Shown here: piece after piece, positions 1 to 7,961 of the stretch
How positions within the stretch are numbered: the stretch's first letter is position 1
Layout of the letters: every line of letters begins with the position of its first letter
Assembly: GCF_014174495.1 (NCBI RefSeq)
Contig: NZ_JACJHR010000033.1
Span: forward strand, 28,692 to 92,691
Source: Amycolatopsis echigonensis
GTDB taxonomy: Bacteria > Actinomycetota > Actinomycetes > Mycobacteriales > Pseudonocardiaceae
Reading direction: 5' to 3'
DNA: 64,000 nt
The notes under the pieces: generated by a model
What the model was told of the DNA's origin: nothing
What the model saw: the letters and a program-made list of their open reading frames with translations, nothing else
Database searches by the model: none
Translations under genes and position numbers: made by a program

Positions 1-785
1 GCGGATTCAGCGTCGGCGTGATCATCGGCCCGGCGCTCGGAGCCGCCGTCGCGGTCGCCACCGTGCTCGGCTACCAGGTGCTCTACCGCGAAAGCGAGCA
101 ACGGCGGCACCTCATCGAGGAGCTGCGCGAAACCCGCAACGACCTGGCCGCGATGGAACATTCCGCCGGAGTCCTCGCCGAACGCGAACGGCTGGCACGG
201 GAAATCCACGACACCCTGGCCCAGGGGCTGTCGAGCATCCACCTGCTGCTCCGCGCCGCCGAACGCGCTTTGCCGGACCGTCCCGACGCCGCGGTCCCGC
301 ACGTCGCCCAGGCTCGGCAAGCCGCCCAAGACAACCTGACCGAAGCCCGCCGTCTCGTCTACGCCCTGGCCCCGGTGGAGTTGGAAGGCGCTTCCTTGCC
401 CGCGGCGCTGGAACGCCTCTGCGCGACCACGCAACAACGTTCCGGCCTGACTGTCCACTTTCACCTCAGCGGCACCCCGTTCGACGTGCCGACGGCGTAC
501 GAGGTCGCCTTGCTGCGCATCGCCCAATCGGCGCTGGCCAATACCGTCCGGCACGCCGCGGCCGGCCGGGCCGAGCTGACCTTGAGTTACATGGACACGA
601 GCATCACCCTGGACGCCGTGGACGACGGCATCGGCTTCGACCCGCAAGCAGTGCGCAGCGGCAGCGGTTTCGGCCTGCCCGCGATGCGCGCCCGCGCCCG
701 GTCCCTCGGCGGCTCGTGGACCGTGGAATCGTCGCCCGGCACCGGCACCGCACTGGCCGTGAGCTTCCCCGTGGAGCCGCGATGA
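1..785 (+). CDS. Sensor histidine kinase, C-terminal part (gene starts before the window)
   Basis: The reading frame is open from the first bases, so the N-terminal sensor part lies outside the window. One hydrophobic segment (GAAVAVATVLGY) is followed by a HisKA_3-type dimerisation region with the phospho-acceptor motif REIHDTLAQG, then an HATPase_c domain with DDGIGF and GFGLPAMRARA. This is the NarL/DegS-type kinase architecture. It would autophosphorylate on the histidine and pass phosphate to the response regulator that follows, whose ATG overlaps this stop codon (ATGA). The stimulus cannot be told from the visible part. Confidence 0.9.
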   Translation, partial: GFSVGVIIGPALGAAVAVATVLGYQVLYRESEQRRHLIEELRETRNDLAAMEHSAGVLAERERLAREIHDTLAQGLSSIHLLLRAAERALPDRPDAAVPHVAQARQAAQDNLTEARRLVYALAPVELEGASLPAALERLCATTQQRSGLTVHFHLSGTPFDVPTAYEVALLRIAQSALANTVRHAAAGRAELTLSYMDTSITLDAVDDGIGFDPQAVRSGSGFGLPAMRARARSLGGSWTVESSPGTGTALAVSFPVEPR

Positions 786-1399
786 TCCGCCTCCTGCTGG
801 CCGACGACCATCCCGTCGTCCGGGCCGGACTGCGCGCCGTCCTGGAAACCGAGCCGGACCTGGAGGTCGTCGCCGAAGCGTCCTCCGCCGCGGAAGCGGT
901 CCGCCTGGCCGCCGGGGTGGACGTCGTGCTGATGGATCTCCAATTCGGCTCCGGAATGCACGGCTCCGAAGCGACCGCGAAGATCACCGCCGCGACGGAC
1001 GCGCCGAAAGTCCTGGTCCTGACGACCTACGACACCGACGGCGACATCCTGGCCGCGATCGAAGCGGGCGCCACTGGGTATCTGCTGAAGGACGCGCCGC
1101 CGGAGGACCTCGCCGCCGCGGTGCGGAACGCCGCCGCCGGACAGACCGTCCTGGCCCCCGCGGTCGCCCACCGCCTGATGAACCGCATGCGCACCCCGGC
1201 GGCCGCGTTGTCGCCGCGGGAGATCGAGGTGCTGGGGCTGGTCGCGGACGGGCTGTCGAACCTGGAGATCAGCAAGAGGCTGTTTCTGAGCCAGGCGACG
1301 GTGAAATCGCATCTGGTGCACATCTACACGAAGCTCGGAGTGGATTCCCGGACCGCGGCGGTGGCGGCGGGGAAGGAGCAGGGACTGATCCGCCGCTGA
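782..1399 (+). CDS. NarL/LuxR-family response regulator
   Basis: A protein of 205 residues starting at the ATG that overlaps the kinase stop. The receiver domain has the acidic pocket (LLADDHP), the phospho-acceptor aspartate in VVLMDLQFG and the conserved lysine in LLKDAPP. The C-terminal LuxR helix-turn-helix reads LSPREIEVLGLVADGLSN, then TVKSHLVHIYTKLG. It is the cognate regulator of the upstream kinase. An in-frame upstream start is possible but would lie inside the kinase gene and adds no recognisable domain. Confidence 0.93.
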   Translation: MIRLLLADDHPVVRAGLRAVLETEPDLEVVAEASSAAEAVRLAAGVDVVLMDLQFGSGMHGSEATAKITAATDAPKVLVLTTYDTDGDILAAIEAGATGYLLKDAPPEDLAAAVRNAAAGQTVLAPAVAHRLMNRMRTPAAALSPREIEVLGLVADGLSNLEISKRLFLSQATVKSHLVHIYTKLGVDSRTAAVAAGKEQGLIRR

Positions 1400-1898
1400 C
1401 GGTCGGCGCCCGGGGTTTCGGCGGAGGCATTCCGCGGCTGGCCAGTTGTCGGCGGCTAGGACCGGGCCGCATTGTGGTTTTCTCTGTAGCCGTTGTGCGC
1501 GGCTTCGGGGTCGGTGAGGGGCCCCTTTGATGCCAGGGAGTCAAGCCGCGTGGCCGCACCGGCTGTTGAGCGTCCACAAAGGACGCCAAGCCTGGCGAAC
1601 GCCCGATTTATCGCTATTCGGCTGTTCGCGGACGATAACCCGCTCCCAGCACCCGGAGGGCCCGTCGCCAGTCAGCCCGGGCCCGCGAGGTCATTCGGCC
1701 TCGGCAGGAGCGCTTCAGCCCCGCCCATCGTGCCGCCTTGAGTTCCTGGCGTTGGAACTAAGCTCCCTCCGGACGTTCGCGGTGCCGGGCCGGACGAGCG
1801 CCGGATTTCCGGATGCCGCAGCCGCGCCGCAACCAGGTGACGGGAGTGGTCCGGAAAGCCGGGCCGGGCGACAATACCCGGCGGGAGGAGGCGTGCCG
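1400..1898. other. Intergenic region of about 500 bases
   Basis: No convincing gene on either strand: the open frames here lack recognisable protein sequence and ribosome binding sites. It contains the self-complementary stretch GGGGCCCC near 1517-1524 and presumably the promoter of the antiporter. The only clear signal is the Shine-Dalgarno sequence GGGAGGAGG just before base 1899. Confidence 0.5.
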
Positions 1899-3050
1899 AT
1901 GACTCTGTTCGCGATGGCCGTCGTCCTTCTCGCCGGTCTGGCCGGGCCGCTGCTGGCCACCCCGGAACGCGCCCGGATCCCGATCGTCGTCGGGGAAATC
2001 CTGCTCGGCGTCGTCGTCGGCCGGACCGGGTTCGGCTGGGTGAAGGCCGACGATCCGATCCTCTCCTACGTCGCCTCCGCCGGGTTCGCGCTGGTGATGC
2101 TGGTCGCGGGCAGCCACGTGCCGTTGCGGGACCCGGCGTTGCGCGTCGCGGCCGGGCGAGGGGCGTTGCTGGCCGCGCTCGTGGGCGTGTTGTCCGTGCC
2201 CGCCGGATTCGGGGTGGCGGCGCTCATCGGCACCGGGCACGGGCTGCTTTACGCCGTCCTCCTCGCGTCCAGTTCCGCAGCGCTGGTGATGCCGGTGCTG
2301 AACGAGACGAAACTCGGCACGCCGCCCGCGCTGGCCTTGATCGTGCAGGTCGCGATCGCGGACACGGCGTGCATCGTGGCGTTGCCGCTGGCGGCGGCGC
2401 CGGAGCGGGCCGGGCGGGCGGCCCTGGGCGCGCTGGCGGTGGTCGCGGCCGGTGCGGCGTGGTTCGCGATCTTGCGGTGGCTGCATTCCCGCGGCCTCGT
2501 CGACAAAGCGCACGACCTCAGCAAGTCCCGGCATTTCGGCCTCGAACTCCGGGTCGCGCTGATTGTCCTTTTCGGACTCGCCGGGCTGGCTCAGCTCGTC
2601 GGGGTGTCGGTGATGCTGGCGGGATTCGTCGCGGGGCTCGCGCTGGCCGCGGTGGGGGAGCCGCGCCGGCTCGCGCGGCAGTTGTTCGCGGTGACCGACG
2701 GCTTTCTCGGACCGGTGTTTTTCGTGTGGCTGGGCGCTTCGCTCGACGTGCGCGCGCTCGGCCAGCATCCGGTGATGCTCCTGCTGGCGGCGTTGATCGC
2801 GGCCGGGTCGATCGTGGTCCACGGCGCGACGCGGCTGCTGGGACAGCCGTTGCCGCTGGCCGTGCTCGCGGGTGCGCAACTGGGGGTGCCGGTCGCGGCG
2901 GTCACGATCGGCACGCACGAACGATTGCTCGCTCCGGGCGAGGGCGGGGCGATCCTCGCCGCGGCGCTGATCAGCGTCGGCGTCACCGCGTGGGCCGCGT
3001 CCCGCGCTGCCAAGGCTGCCCAAGAGGTCGAATCGAGGGAGGCGTCATGA
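1899..3050 (+). CDS. Cation:proton antiporter, CPA2/KefB-NapA type
   Basis: The 383-residue protein is almost entirely hydrophobic with about 12 predicted membrane segments. It has the features of the Na+(K+)/H+ exchanger family: an N-terminal ARIPIVVGEILLGVVVGR segment, a central LASSSAALVMPVLNE segment and VGVSVMLAGFVAGL. It should exchange monovalent cations for protons across the cytoplasmic membrane. There is no C-terminal TrkA-N/RCK domain, unlike KefB/KefC. The ATG at 1899 was chosen because GGGAGGAGG lies seven bases upstream; an in-frame GTG at 1893 is too close to it. The stop overlaps the next ATG, so the two genes are probably co-transcribed. Confidence 0.9.
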   Translation: MTLFAMAVVLLAGLAGPLLATPERARIPIVVGEILLGVVVGRTGFGWVKADDPILSYVASAGFALVMLVAGSHVPLRDPALRVAAGRGALLAALVGVLSVPAGFGVAALIGTGHGLLYAVLLASSSAALVMPVLNETKLGTPPALALIVQVAIADTACIVALPLAAAPERAGRAALGALAVVAAGAAWFAILRWLHSRGLVDKAHDLSKSRHFGLELRVALIVLFGLAGLAQLVGVSVMLAGFVAGLALAAVGEPRRLARQLFAVTDGFLGPVFFVWLGASLDVRALGQHPVMLLLAALIAAGSIVVHGATRLLGQPLPLAVLAGAQLGVPVAAVTIGTHERLLAPGEGGAILAAALISVGVTAWAASRAAKAAQEVESREAS

Positions 3051-3424
3051 AAGAACACTGGAAAGACGAACCGGACGAGCACGATTATCCGGCAGCATTC
3101 GACTATCTCACCCTCGTCGCGCCCGAGGAGGCCGCGACCGGCCTGGTCGAGCAGTTGAAGCAAGCGAAGCTGACGCACCGCAAAGCGAAGGACATCCTGC
3201 GCGCCAGCAGGCTGAAGCTGCTGCCCGAGGACAACGTGCACGTCGCGAAGGATCTCGAGAAGGTCAAGGACGGCAAGGCGCTCTCGCCGGTCCTGCTCGT
3301 CCGCGGGCACGGCCACCCCGGTTTCGAGACGGCCGACGACCTCGTCATCGCGGACGGTTACCACCGCGTGTGCGCTTCGTATCACCTCGACGAAAATGCC
3401 GACATTCCGTGCAAATTGATTTGA
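3047..3424 (+). CDS. Small ParB-like conserved hypothetical protein
   Basis: A soluble 125-residue protein whose start overlaps the antiporter stop (ATGA). The C-terminal half resembles a ParB/Srx-like fold: LSPVLLVRGHGHPGFETAD, then VIADGYHRVCASY, the typical 'is-a-GYHR' signature of that superfamily. The N-terminal half is charged (EQLKQAKLTHRKAKDIL). Proteins of this kind are widespread as single-domain conserved hypotheticals with no assigned role. The coupling to an ion antiporter is clear from the overlap, but what it means is not. Function unknown. Confidence 0.75.
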   Translation: MKEHWKDEPDEHDYPAAFDYLTLVAPEEAATGLVEQLKQAKLTHRKAKDILRASRLKLLPEDNVHVAKDLEKVKDGKALSPVLLVRGHGHPGFETADDLVIADGYHRVCASYHLDENADIPCKLI

Positions 3425-3525
3425 GGACCGCCGGGATTCCGAATTGATTGCGAAGGTCCGCGGCTCGTAACGCCCGCCCGTGGCTGTCGATCTTTGGGTG
3501 CGGGATCGACGAGACAGGCGGGCGA

Positions 3526-4482
3526 GTGGACGAGCACAACATCGAGAATCACCCGGATCTGATGGATCCGGATTGGCAGCGGCACGCCGAGAAGGAAGCC
3601 TGGACCGGCCTGCGCCGCCAGCGTCGCCGGGCGCGCAGGCGCAGGTGGCTGACCATCTCCGCCGCGGTCGTGATCGTCGTGGCCGCGGCGGGGTTTTACC
3701 TGTGGAAGCAGGGGACGCGTCCGGAGGAGATCGCCGGGAACACGCCCGCCGTGCCCGCGGCGACCACCACCGCGCCCGCGCCGACCGACCTCCCCGACTC
3801 CGCGCACGTCGACCTGACCCGGCCGTTCGACAAGACCCCGGCGCAGAACTGGCCCGACGGCATCGCCGGGCTGACGATCCCGGCCCCGGCGAAGGTCGGC
3901 TCGTTCTCCGCGAAGCAGGTCGGGGACGCGCAGGCGCAGGTGAAGCACGCGGTCGAGGTCGCGCAGTTCGACAAGGACGTCCTGGAAGGACATCACCCGG
4001 ACGGGTACATCGGGCTTTTCGCTCCCAACGCCCGAGCGGAGCTCCAGGCCAACCCTCCGGGCTACGTGATCTACCTGGAGGACGGTTACCGCCTCCTGCC
4101 CGTGCAGCCGAGAATGACCGGGACGATGACCGTGCGCCCGGGCGAGGCCGGAGAGCTGTACTTGCACGTCTCGTATGTGGTGGCCTACGCCTTCGATCCC
4201 GGCAGCCGCGTCGTCGAAGGGCCCGCCGACCTGGACCCCTTCGTCCGGGCCGACGCCGACTACGTCGTGCGCAGCGGTTCGTCGTGGGACAAGGGCGACC
4301 GCGGCCTGTGGCTGAGCAAGTCCGACGGGTACTTCACCAGCGTGTCGTGCGACGCCCGCAAGAACAACCGGCTCGGTCCCGCGTTCGCCGACACGGACTT
4401 CACGGGCTCCTCGCTGACACCCGACCCGGGACAGTTCGATCCGGGCAAACCCGTTCCGGTCAAGGGAAACTGCAAGGAGTGA
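3526..4482 (+). CDS. Membrane-anchored protein of unknown function
   Basis: A protein of about 318 residues with a charged cytoplasmic N terminus (RRQRRRARRRRW), one transmembrane segment (LTISAAVVIVVAAAGFYLW, about residues 46-64), a Pro/Ala/Thr-rich linker and an extracytoplasmic domain of about 230 residues. That domain has two cysteines near its end (SCDARKN and GNCKE) that could form a disulfide. The topology is single-pass with the C-terminal domain outside. The GTG at 3526 is the most likely start because the natural protein begins at DEHNIENHPDL; the longer frame adds sequence without family character. No family recognised. Confidence 0.75.
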   Translation: MDEHNIENHPDLMDPDWQRHAEKEAWTGLRRQRRRARRRRWLTISAAVVIVVAAAGFYLWKQGTRPEEIAGNTPAVPAATTTAPAPTDLPDSAHVDLTRPFDKTPAQNWPDGIAGLTIPAPAKVGSFSAKQVGDAQAQVKHAVEVAQFDKDVLEGHHPDGYIGLFAPNARAELQANPPGYVIYLEDGYRLLPVQPRMTGTMTVRPGEAGELYLHVSYVVAYAFDPGSRVVEGPADLDPFVRADADYVVRSGSSWDKGDRGLWLSKSDGYFTSVSCDARKNNRLGPAFADTDFTGSSLTPDPGQFDPGKPVPVKGNCKE

Positions 4483-4550
4483 CGGGATCCGGCTCCGATC
4501 GGGGATTCTCCTGACCGCGGTCCGGACGCGGCCCGGTACCATCACTCCCG

Positions 4551-5219
4551 ATGATCACGAATGTGTCTCGGCGGGCCGGGTCCGGCGCCGTCGCCCCGTG
4601 GCGGGTCGACGAGGTCGGACGGAAGGTGCGGCTGCGCGAGGTCCGCCCCGGCGACCAGCGCACCCTCGCCGGATTCGACCGGGACTCCGTCCGGGCTCGG
4701 GACCCGCAGGTCGGCGGCTACCGGCACTGGGCGACGCATCGCGGGCACGCCTCCCCGGACGGCTTCCACTTCGCGATCGAGACGCTGCACAACCGGACGC
4801 TCGTCGGGTCGGTCTGGGTCGAAACGGACCCGTTCGCCGGCCGGTTCAGCTACGGCATCGGGATCGGCCCGCAGCACCGCCGCTGCGGGTACGCCGCCGA
4901 CGCCGTCGCGCTGCTGCTGGCGTTCATGTTCGAGCGGTGCCGGTACCGGGCGTGCGAGGTGAGCGTCAACGGCAGCAATTTCGCCTCGTTGTCGCTGCAC
5001 GGCGAGCTGGGTTTTCGCGAGGAGGCCCGGCTCCGCGACGCCGAGTTGCGGCGCGGGGAGATCAAGTACCCCGTCCTGATGAGCATCACGGCGGAGCAGT
5101 TCGCCGAGCGTCATCTGGCGCTGACGGCTCGGGGCTCCGGCCGGTCGTCGCGCGGGCGGCACTGGCGAGTCCAACGCCCTGGACGGCATCGCCGCATCGC
5201 CTACTCCGCCGGCGGCTAG
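4551..5219 (+). CDS. GNAT-family N-acetyltransferase
   Basis: A 222-residue protein of the GCN5-related acetyltransferase fold, RimJ/RimL-like. The acetyl-CoA-binding motif A is GIGIGPQHRRCGYAADA, with the Q-x-x-x-G-x-A pyrophosphate loop. Further on, a typical motif B is N..SLSLHGELGFREEARLRD. The acceptor cannot be predicted: members of this group acetylate protein N termini, antibiotics or small amines. It stands alone between unrelated genes. The last 35 residues are Arg/Gly-rich and may not be folded. Confidence 0.85.
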   Translation: MITNVSRRAGSGAVAPWRVDEVGRKVRLREVRPGDQRTLAGFDRDSVRARDPQVGGYRHWATHRGHASPDGFHFAIETLHNRTLVGSVWVETDPFAGRFSYGIGIGPQHRRCGYAADAVALLLAFMFERCRYRACEVSVNGSNFASLSLHGELGFREEARLRDAELRRGEIKYPVLMSITAEQFAERHLALTARGSGRSSRGRHWRVQRPGRHRRIAYSAGG

Positions 5220-5267
5220 CTCCCGTTTCTCCAAGCTTCCGCGAACCCGATCTGCGACGCTGACCGG

Positions 5268-5639
5268 GTGATCAAGCGCATCATCGCCTACTCCGAAGGC
5301 CCCGACGACGCCGCGACCCGCGACTTCTACGTCCGCGTCCTCGGGCTCGACGTCGCCATGGAATATCCGGTTCTCGGCCTCCGCAGCAGCGACCACCCAG
5401 CCGCCCAGGTGCTCGTCCTTCCGCCCGGAGGCACCGACCCCGTTCCGCGCTGGGGCATCGACCTCGGCGAACCGGAAGCAGTCGAGCGAGCCCACGCCGA
5501 AGCAGTCCGGCGCGGGCTGCGCGTCGTCTATCCGCTCACGGACGAACCGTGGGGCGTGCGGCGGTTCTTCGTCGAGGACCCGGGCGGCACCGTCGTCAAC
5601 GTGCTCGCCCACGTGACGGGCAGTTCGGGCACTGAGTAG
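5268..5639 (+). CDS. VOC/glyoxalase-family protein
   Basis: A 123-residue single-module vicinal-oxygen-chelate protein. It has the beta-alpha-beta-beta-beta pattern twice, with the typical features FYVRVLGLDVAMEY, then DPGGTVVNVLAHV at the end. The start is a GTG. Members include glyoxalases, dioxygenases, fosfomycin-type resistance proteins and binding proteins. Too little is visible to choose among these, and there is no functionally linked neighbour. Confidence 0.8.
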   Translation: MIKRIIAYSEGPDDAATRDFYVRVLGLDVAMEYPVLGLRSSDHPAAQVLVLPPGGTDPVPRWGIDLGEPEAVERAHAEAVRRGLRVVYPLTDEPWGVRRFFVEDPGGTVVNVLAHVTGSSGTE

Positions 5640-5735
5640 AAGATCGTTTTCCTTGCGCTCCAAGTGATCCAGCGGCTGAGCCAACGCCAGTGTCGGCACC
5701 CGCCGGGGCAACGCCGAGGCAGAGGCGCCCAGCCG

Positions 5736-5908
5736 TCAGCCCTCGGCAGTGTCGGCGTCACCAGGACGTTCGAGCCCGCTCCACAGAAACGGATGCCTGC
5801 GCCCAGCTGATTCGTCGCGCGCGACGAACTCGTCCAATAGTGCGTCTAAACGCGACTGCAGCTCAGCTGCGGCCTTGTCGTCGAACCGGACCACGCCGCG
5901 GCGGGTTT
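5736..5908 (-). pseudogene. Remnant: C-terminal end of a minus-strand protein, perhaps an HTH regulator
   Basis: Reading the minus strand gives an open stretch of about 55 codons ending in a stop at 5736-5738. It has protein-like composition: RRGVVRFDDKAAAELQSR, then LDALLDEFVARDE and PFLWSGLERPG. It looks like the amphipathic C-terminal tail of an ArsR/HTH-type regulator, but no DNA-binding domain is present and there is no start. It abuts a plus-strand transporter remnant, so this is probably debris from a rearrangement. The family call is a guess. Confidence 0.3.
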
Positions 5909-6068
5909 GCTGAAGTACCGCTGGGTCGGTCCGCTGGGCATGATGATGGCCGACGTCTCCCCGCCGGGGACCGCGGCGACCAGACTCTCGATCAGCTACA
6001 ACATCACGGCGTCGGTGCTCGGCGGGTTCACGCCGATGATGGTGATTTGGGCTGATTCGGGCGACTGA
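5895..6068 (+). pseudogene. Remnant of an MFS transporter (C-terminal fragment)
   Basis: About 55 codons in the frame ending at the TGA at 6066-6068 read as part of a major-facilitator protein of the metabolite:H+ symporter type: GPLGMMMADVSPPGTAA, then TRLSISYNITASVLGGFTPM. In intact members this matches the segment around 'AELFPTRVRATGLSLSYN...GGFTP', about three quarters along the protein. No start, no upstream membrane segments and no normal C terminus are present, so it is a decayed fragment. It may be a relic of a gene like the intact symporter at 7962-9326. Confidence 0.55.
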
Positions 6069-6091
6069 GCGGCCCGTCGTCGGCGGTGACC

Positions 6092-7024
6092 TCAGCCTTT
6101 CGCGGCATCACGGCGAGCGGCGGCGGCGTCGCGGCGTTCCTCGAAGCGGGACGCCTGCGTGCCAAGGGAAACGAGGAAGGCCGCCAGCTCGTCTCGCGCG
6201 GTTTCGCCCACCGGGCCGAGGCCGGTCAGGTCGAACACCTTCCAGTAGCGCAGCAACGGGAGGATGACGTCGTCGTGGTGGATGCGCAGGTCGTAGATGC
6301 CGGCCTTGGCGATCAGCGCCGCTTTCCGGGCGAAGCTCGGGATCACCGCGCCCGGCATCGCGAAGTTCAGGACCTCGTCGGCGATCGCGCGCAGCGTGGC
6401 GTCGGGAGAGATCTCCAGCGCGGCCTTGACCAGGTTCCGGTAGAAGACCATGTGGAGGTTCTCGTCCGTGGACACCCTGGCCAGCAGGCGTTCGGCGAGC
6501 GGGTCCTGGGTGTAGCGGCCGGTGTTGCGGTGCGAGAGCCGGGTGGCCAGCTCCTGGAACGAGACGTACGCGCAGACGTGCAGCAGCGGTTTGTCGCCGG
6601 TCGCGTAGCCAGCCTGCATGGTCGCCATCCGCATGCGTTCCAGCTCGACCGGGTCGACGGCGCGGGTCACCAGGAGGTAGTCGCGGATGCAGATGCCGTG
6701 CCTGCCTTCCTCGGCCGTCCACCGGTGCACCCAGGTGCCCCAGGCCCCGTCGCGGCCGAACGCGCGCTCGATTTCGCGGTGGTAGCTCGGCAGGTTGTCC
6801 TCGGTGAGCAGGTTGACCTCGAGCGCCGTCCGCGCGACCGGGCTGACCCGGGACTGCTCGGGGTCCCACGCCTCCCCGCCGAGATCGGCGAAGTCGCGCC
6901 CCTGGCTCCAGGGGACGTACTCGTGCGGCATCCACTCCTGCGCGGCGGCGAGGTGCCGGTTGAGATTCTCCTCGACCGTCCCTTCCAGTTCGTGCAACAA
7001 GCGCGTGCTTTCGGAAAGCGGCAT
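6092..7024 (-). CDS. Acyl-ACP desaturase (DesA-type, soluble di-iron)
   Basis: A 310-residue protein of the plant-type/mycobacterial DesA acyl-ACP desaturase family, which puts a double bond into an ACP-bound fatty acyl chain using a carboxylate-bridged di-iron centre. Iron-ligand motifs are visible: LEVNLLTEDNLP (residues 69-79), EEGRH (105-109) and DENLH (187-191), the E-E-x-x-H and D-E-x-x-H pair of the family. Length fits. It is transcribed alone; just upstream of its ATG lies a perfect inverted repeat that probably regulates it. The redox partner is not encoded nearby. Confidence 0.92.
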   Translation of the reverse strand: MPLSESTRLLHELEGTVEENLNRHLAAAQEWMPHEYVPWSQGRDFADLGGEAWDPEQSRVSPVARTALEVNLLTEDNLPSYHREIERAFGRDGAWGTWVHRWTAEEGRHGICIRDYLLVTRAVDPVELERMRMATMQAGYATGDKPLLHVCAYVSFQELATRLSHRNTGRYTQDPLAERLLARVSTDENLHMVFYRNLVKAALEISPDATLRAIADEVLNFAMPGAVIPSFARKAALIAKAGIYDLRIHHDDVILPLLRYWKVFDLTGLGPVGETARDELAAFLVSLGTQASRFEERRDAAAARRDAAKG

Positions 7025-7050
7025 GAGGACGACCTTTCGTACCTACGCGA

Positions 7051-7077
7051 CCGTAACTTACGGTGCCGTAAGTACGG
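7051..7077. promoter_or_regulatory. Palindromic operator upstream of the desaturase gene
   Basis: The core ACTTACGG-TG-CCGTAAGT (7056-7073) is a perfect inverted repeat with 8-base arms. It is framed by a second copy of the half-site (CCGTA at 7051, TACGG ending at 7077). It lies 27-53 bases upstream of the desaturase start, where a repressor would cover the promoter. Such sites in front of fatty-acid genes are usually bound by TetR- or FadR-type lipid sensors. The regulator is not adjacent, so the binding protein is unknown. Confidence 0.65.
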
Positions 7078-7213
7078 TCAACGGCCGCGAGGCCCGCCGG
7101 GTTCCCGCGGCGGCGGTCCGGGTGATGCCGCTCACGGCTCCCGGGTGCGTACGGACCGACGGCCTGCGCGGATAGGCTTGCCCGGTGTCAGGGACCGTGG
7201 CCCGGAGGCCAGC

Positions 7214-7351
7214 GTGGTTGCCTTGCTGGTCTGCCTGGCGCCCATCGTGGTGCTGCTCCGGCGAGCCGTCCGCACCGGCCAGCCAGGTCCGGCCCCGCCA
7301 GCGGGTTCGCCGGACCTCCGCTTGACCCCTCGGCCGTGGTCCTGCGACTGA
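7214..7351 (+). CDS. Possible 45-residue membrane peptide
   Basis: A short frame with a GTG start five bases after the Shine-Dalgarno GGAGG. It encodes a hydrophobic N terminus (VVALLVCLAPIVVLLRR), then a basic/Pro-rich tail. The composition fits a small single-pass membrane protein. It lies in the otherwise empty gap between the desaturase promoter and the dehydroquinase gene. No homologue recognised; it could be chance. Confidence 0.3.
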   Translation: MVALLVCLAPIVVLLRRAVRTGQPGPAPPAGSPDLRLTPRPWSCD

Positions 7352-7405
7352 ACGGCCTCGCAGAGCTCGGAGCCGCCGGTCTGGAATCGGGTGCCCAGGA
7401 CGGCG

Positions 7406-7915
7406 TTATCCAGCAGCGCCTGCAGGTTCGCCGGGCCTTGCGTGCGGTGGCGGCCTCGTCGAGCGGACGTCCCGGCGTTCGAGAGCTTGGTGCAAGACCT
7501 CGACTCCGTAGGCGTAGCCGTGAATGCCCGCACCGGCAATCACTGCTTCGGCGAGGTCGGAAACGTAGGAGTGGTGCCGAAACGGCTCGCGTCGGTGGAT
7601 GTTGGTGAGGTGCACTTCGGCGACGAGCAGTTCGGACGCAAGGAGCGCGTCGCGGAGGGCGACGGAGGTGTGGGTGAGCGCGCCGGGGTTGAGCACGACG
7701 CCGTCGGTGGCGCCTCGGGCTTCGTGAAGACGGTCGATCAGCGCTCCTTCCCAGTTGCTCTGCAGAAAATCGGTTTCGTAGCCGAGTTCCTTGGCGCGGG
7801 CCGCGGCGAGTTGTTCGGCGTCGGCCAGCGTGTGCGTGCCGTAGAGGTCGGGCTCGCGGGTGCCGAGGAGATTCAGGTTGGGGCCGTTGAGGATCAGCAG
7901 CCGGTGGTGTCGCAT
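7406..7915 (-). CDS. aroQ: Type II 3-dehydroquinate dehydratase
   Basis: A 169-residue protein with all the marks of the type II dehydroquinase: LILNGPNLNLLGTREPDLYG at the N terminus, ESNWEG-like QSNWEGALIDRLHEA, NPGALTHTSVALRDAL, then EVHLTNIHRREPFRHHS. The tyrosine of PDLYG and the histidine of HLTN are the catalytic pair. It converts 3-dehydroquinate to 3-dehydroshikimate. The family serves both aromatic biosynthesis and quinate catabolism; the context (symporter 46 bases upstream, QsuB-like dehydratase nearby) points to catabolism. The internal ATG at 7915 was chosen because CAGGAG precedes it; the longer frame has no such site. Confidence 0.95.
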   Translation of the reverse strand: MRHHRLLILNGPNLNLLGTREPDLYGTHTLADAEQLAAARAKELGYETDFLQSNWEGALIDRLHEARGATDGVVLNPGALTHTSVALRDALLASELLVAEVHLTNIHRREPFRHHSYVSDLAEAVIAGAGIHGYAYGVEVLHQALERRDVRSTRPPPHARPGEPAGAAG

Positions 7916-7961
7916 GTGGACTCCTGGGCGGGCGGCGGTTCGGCCGCCCGCCCGCGGGGCG

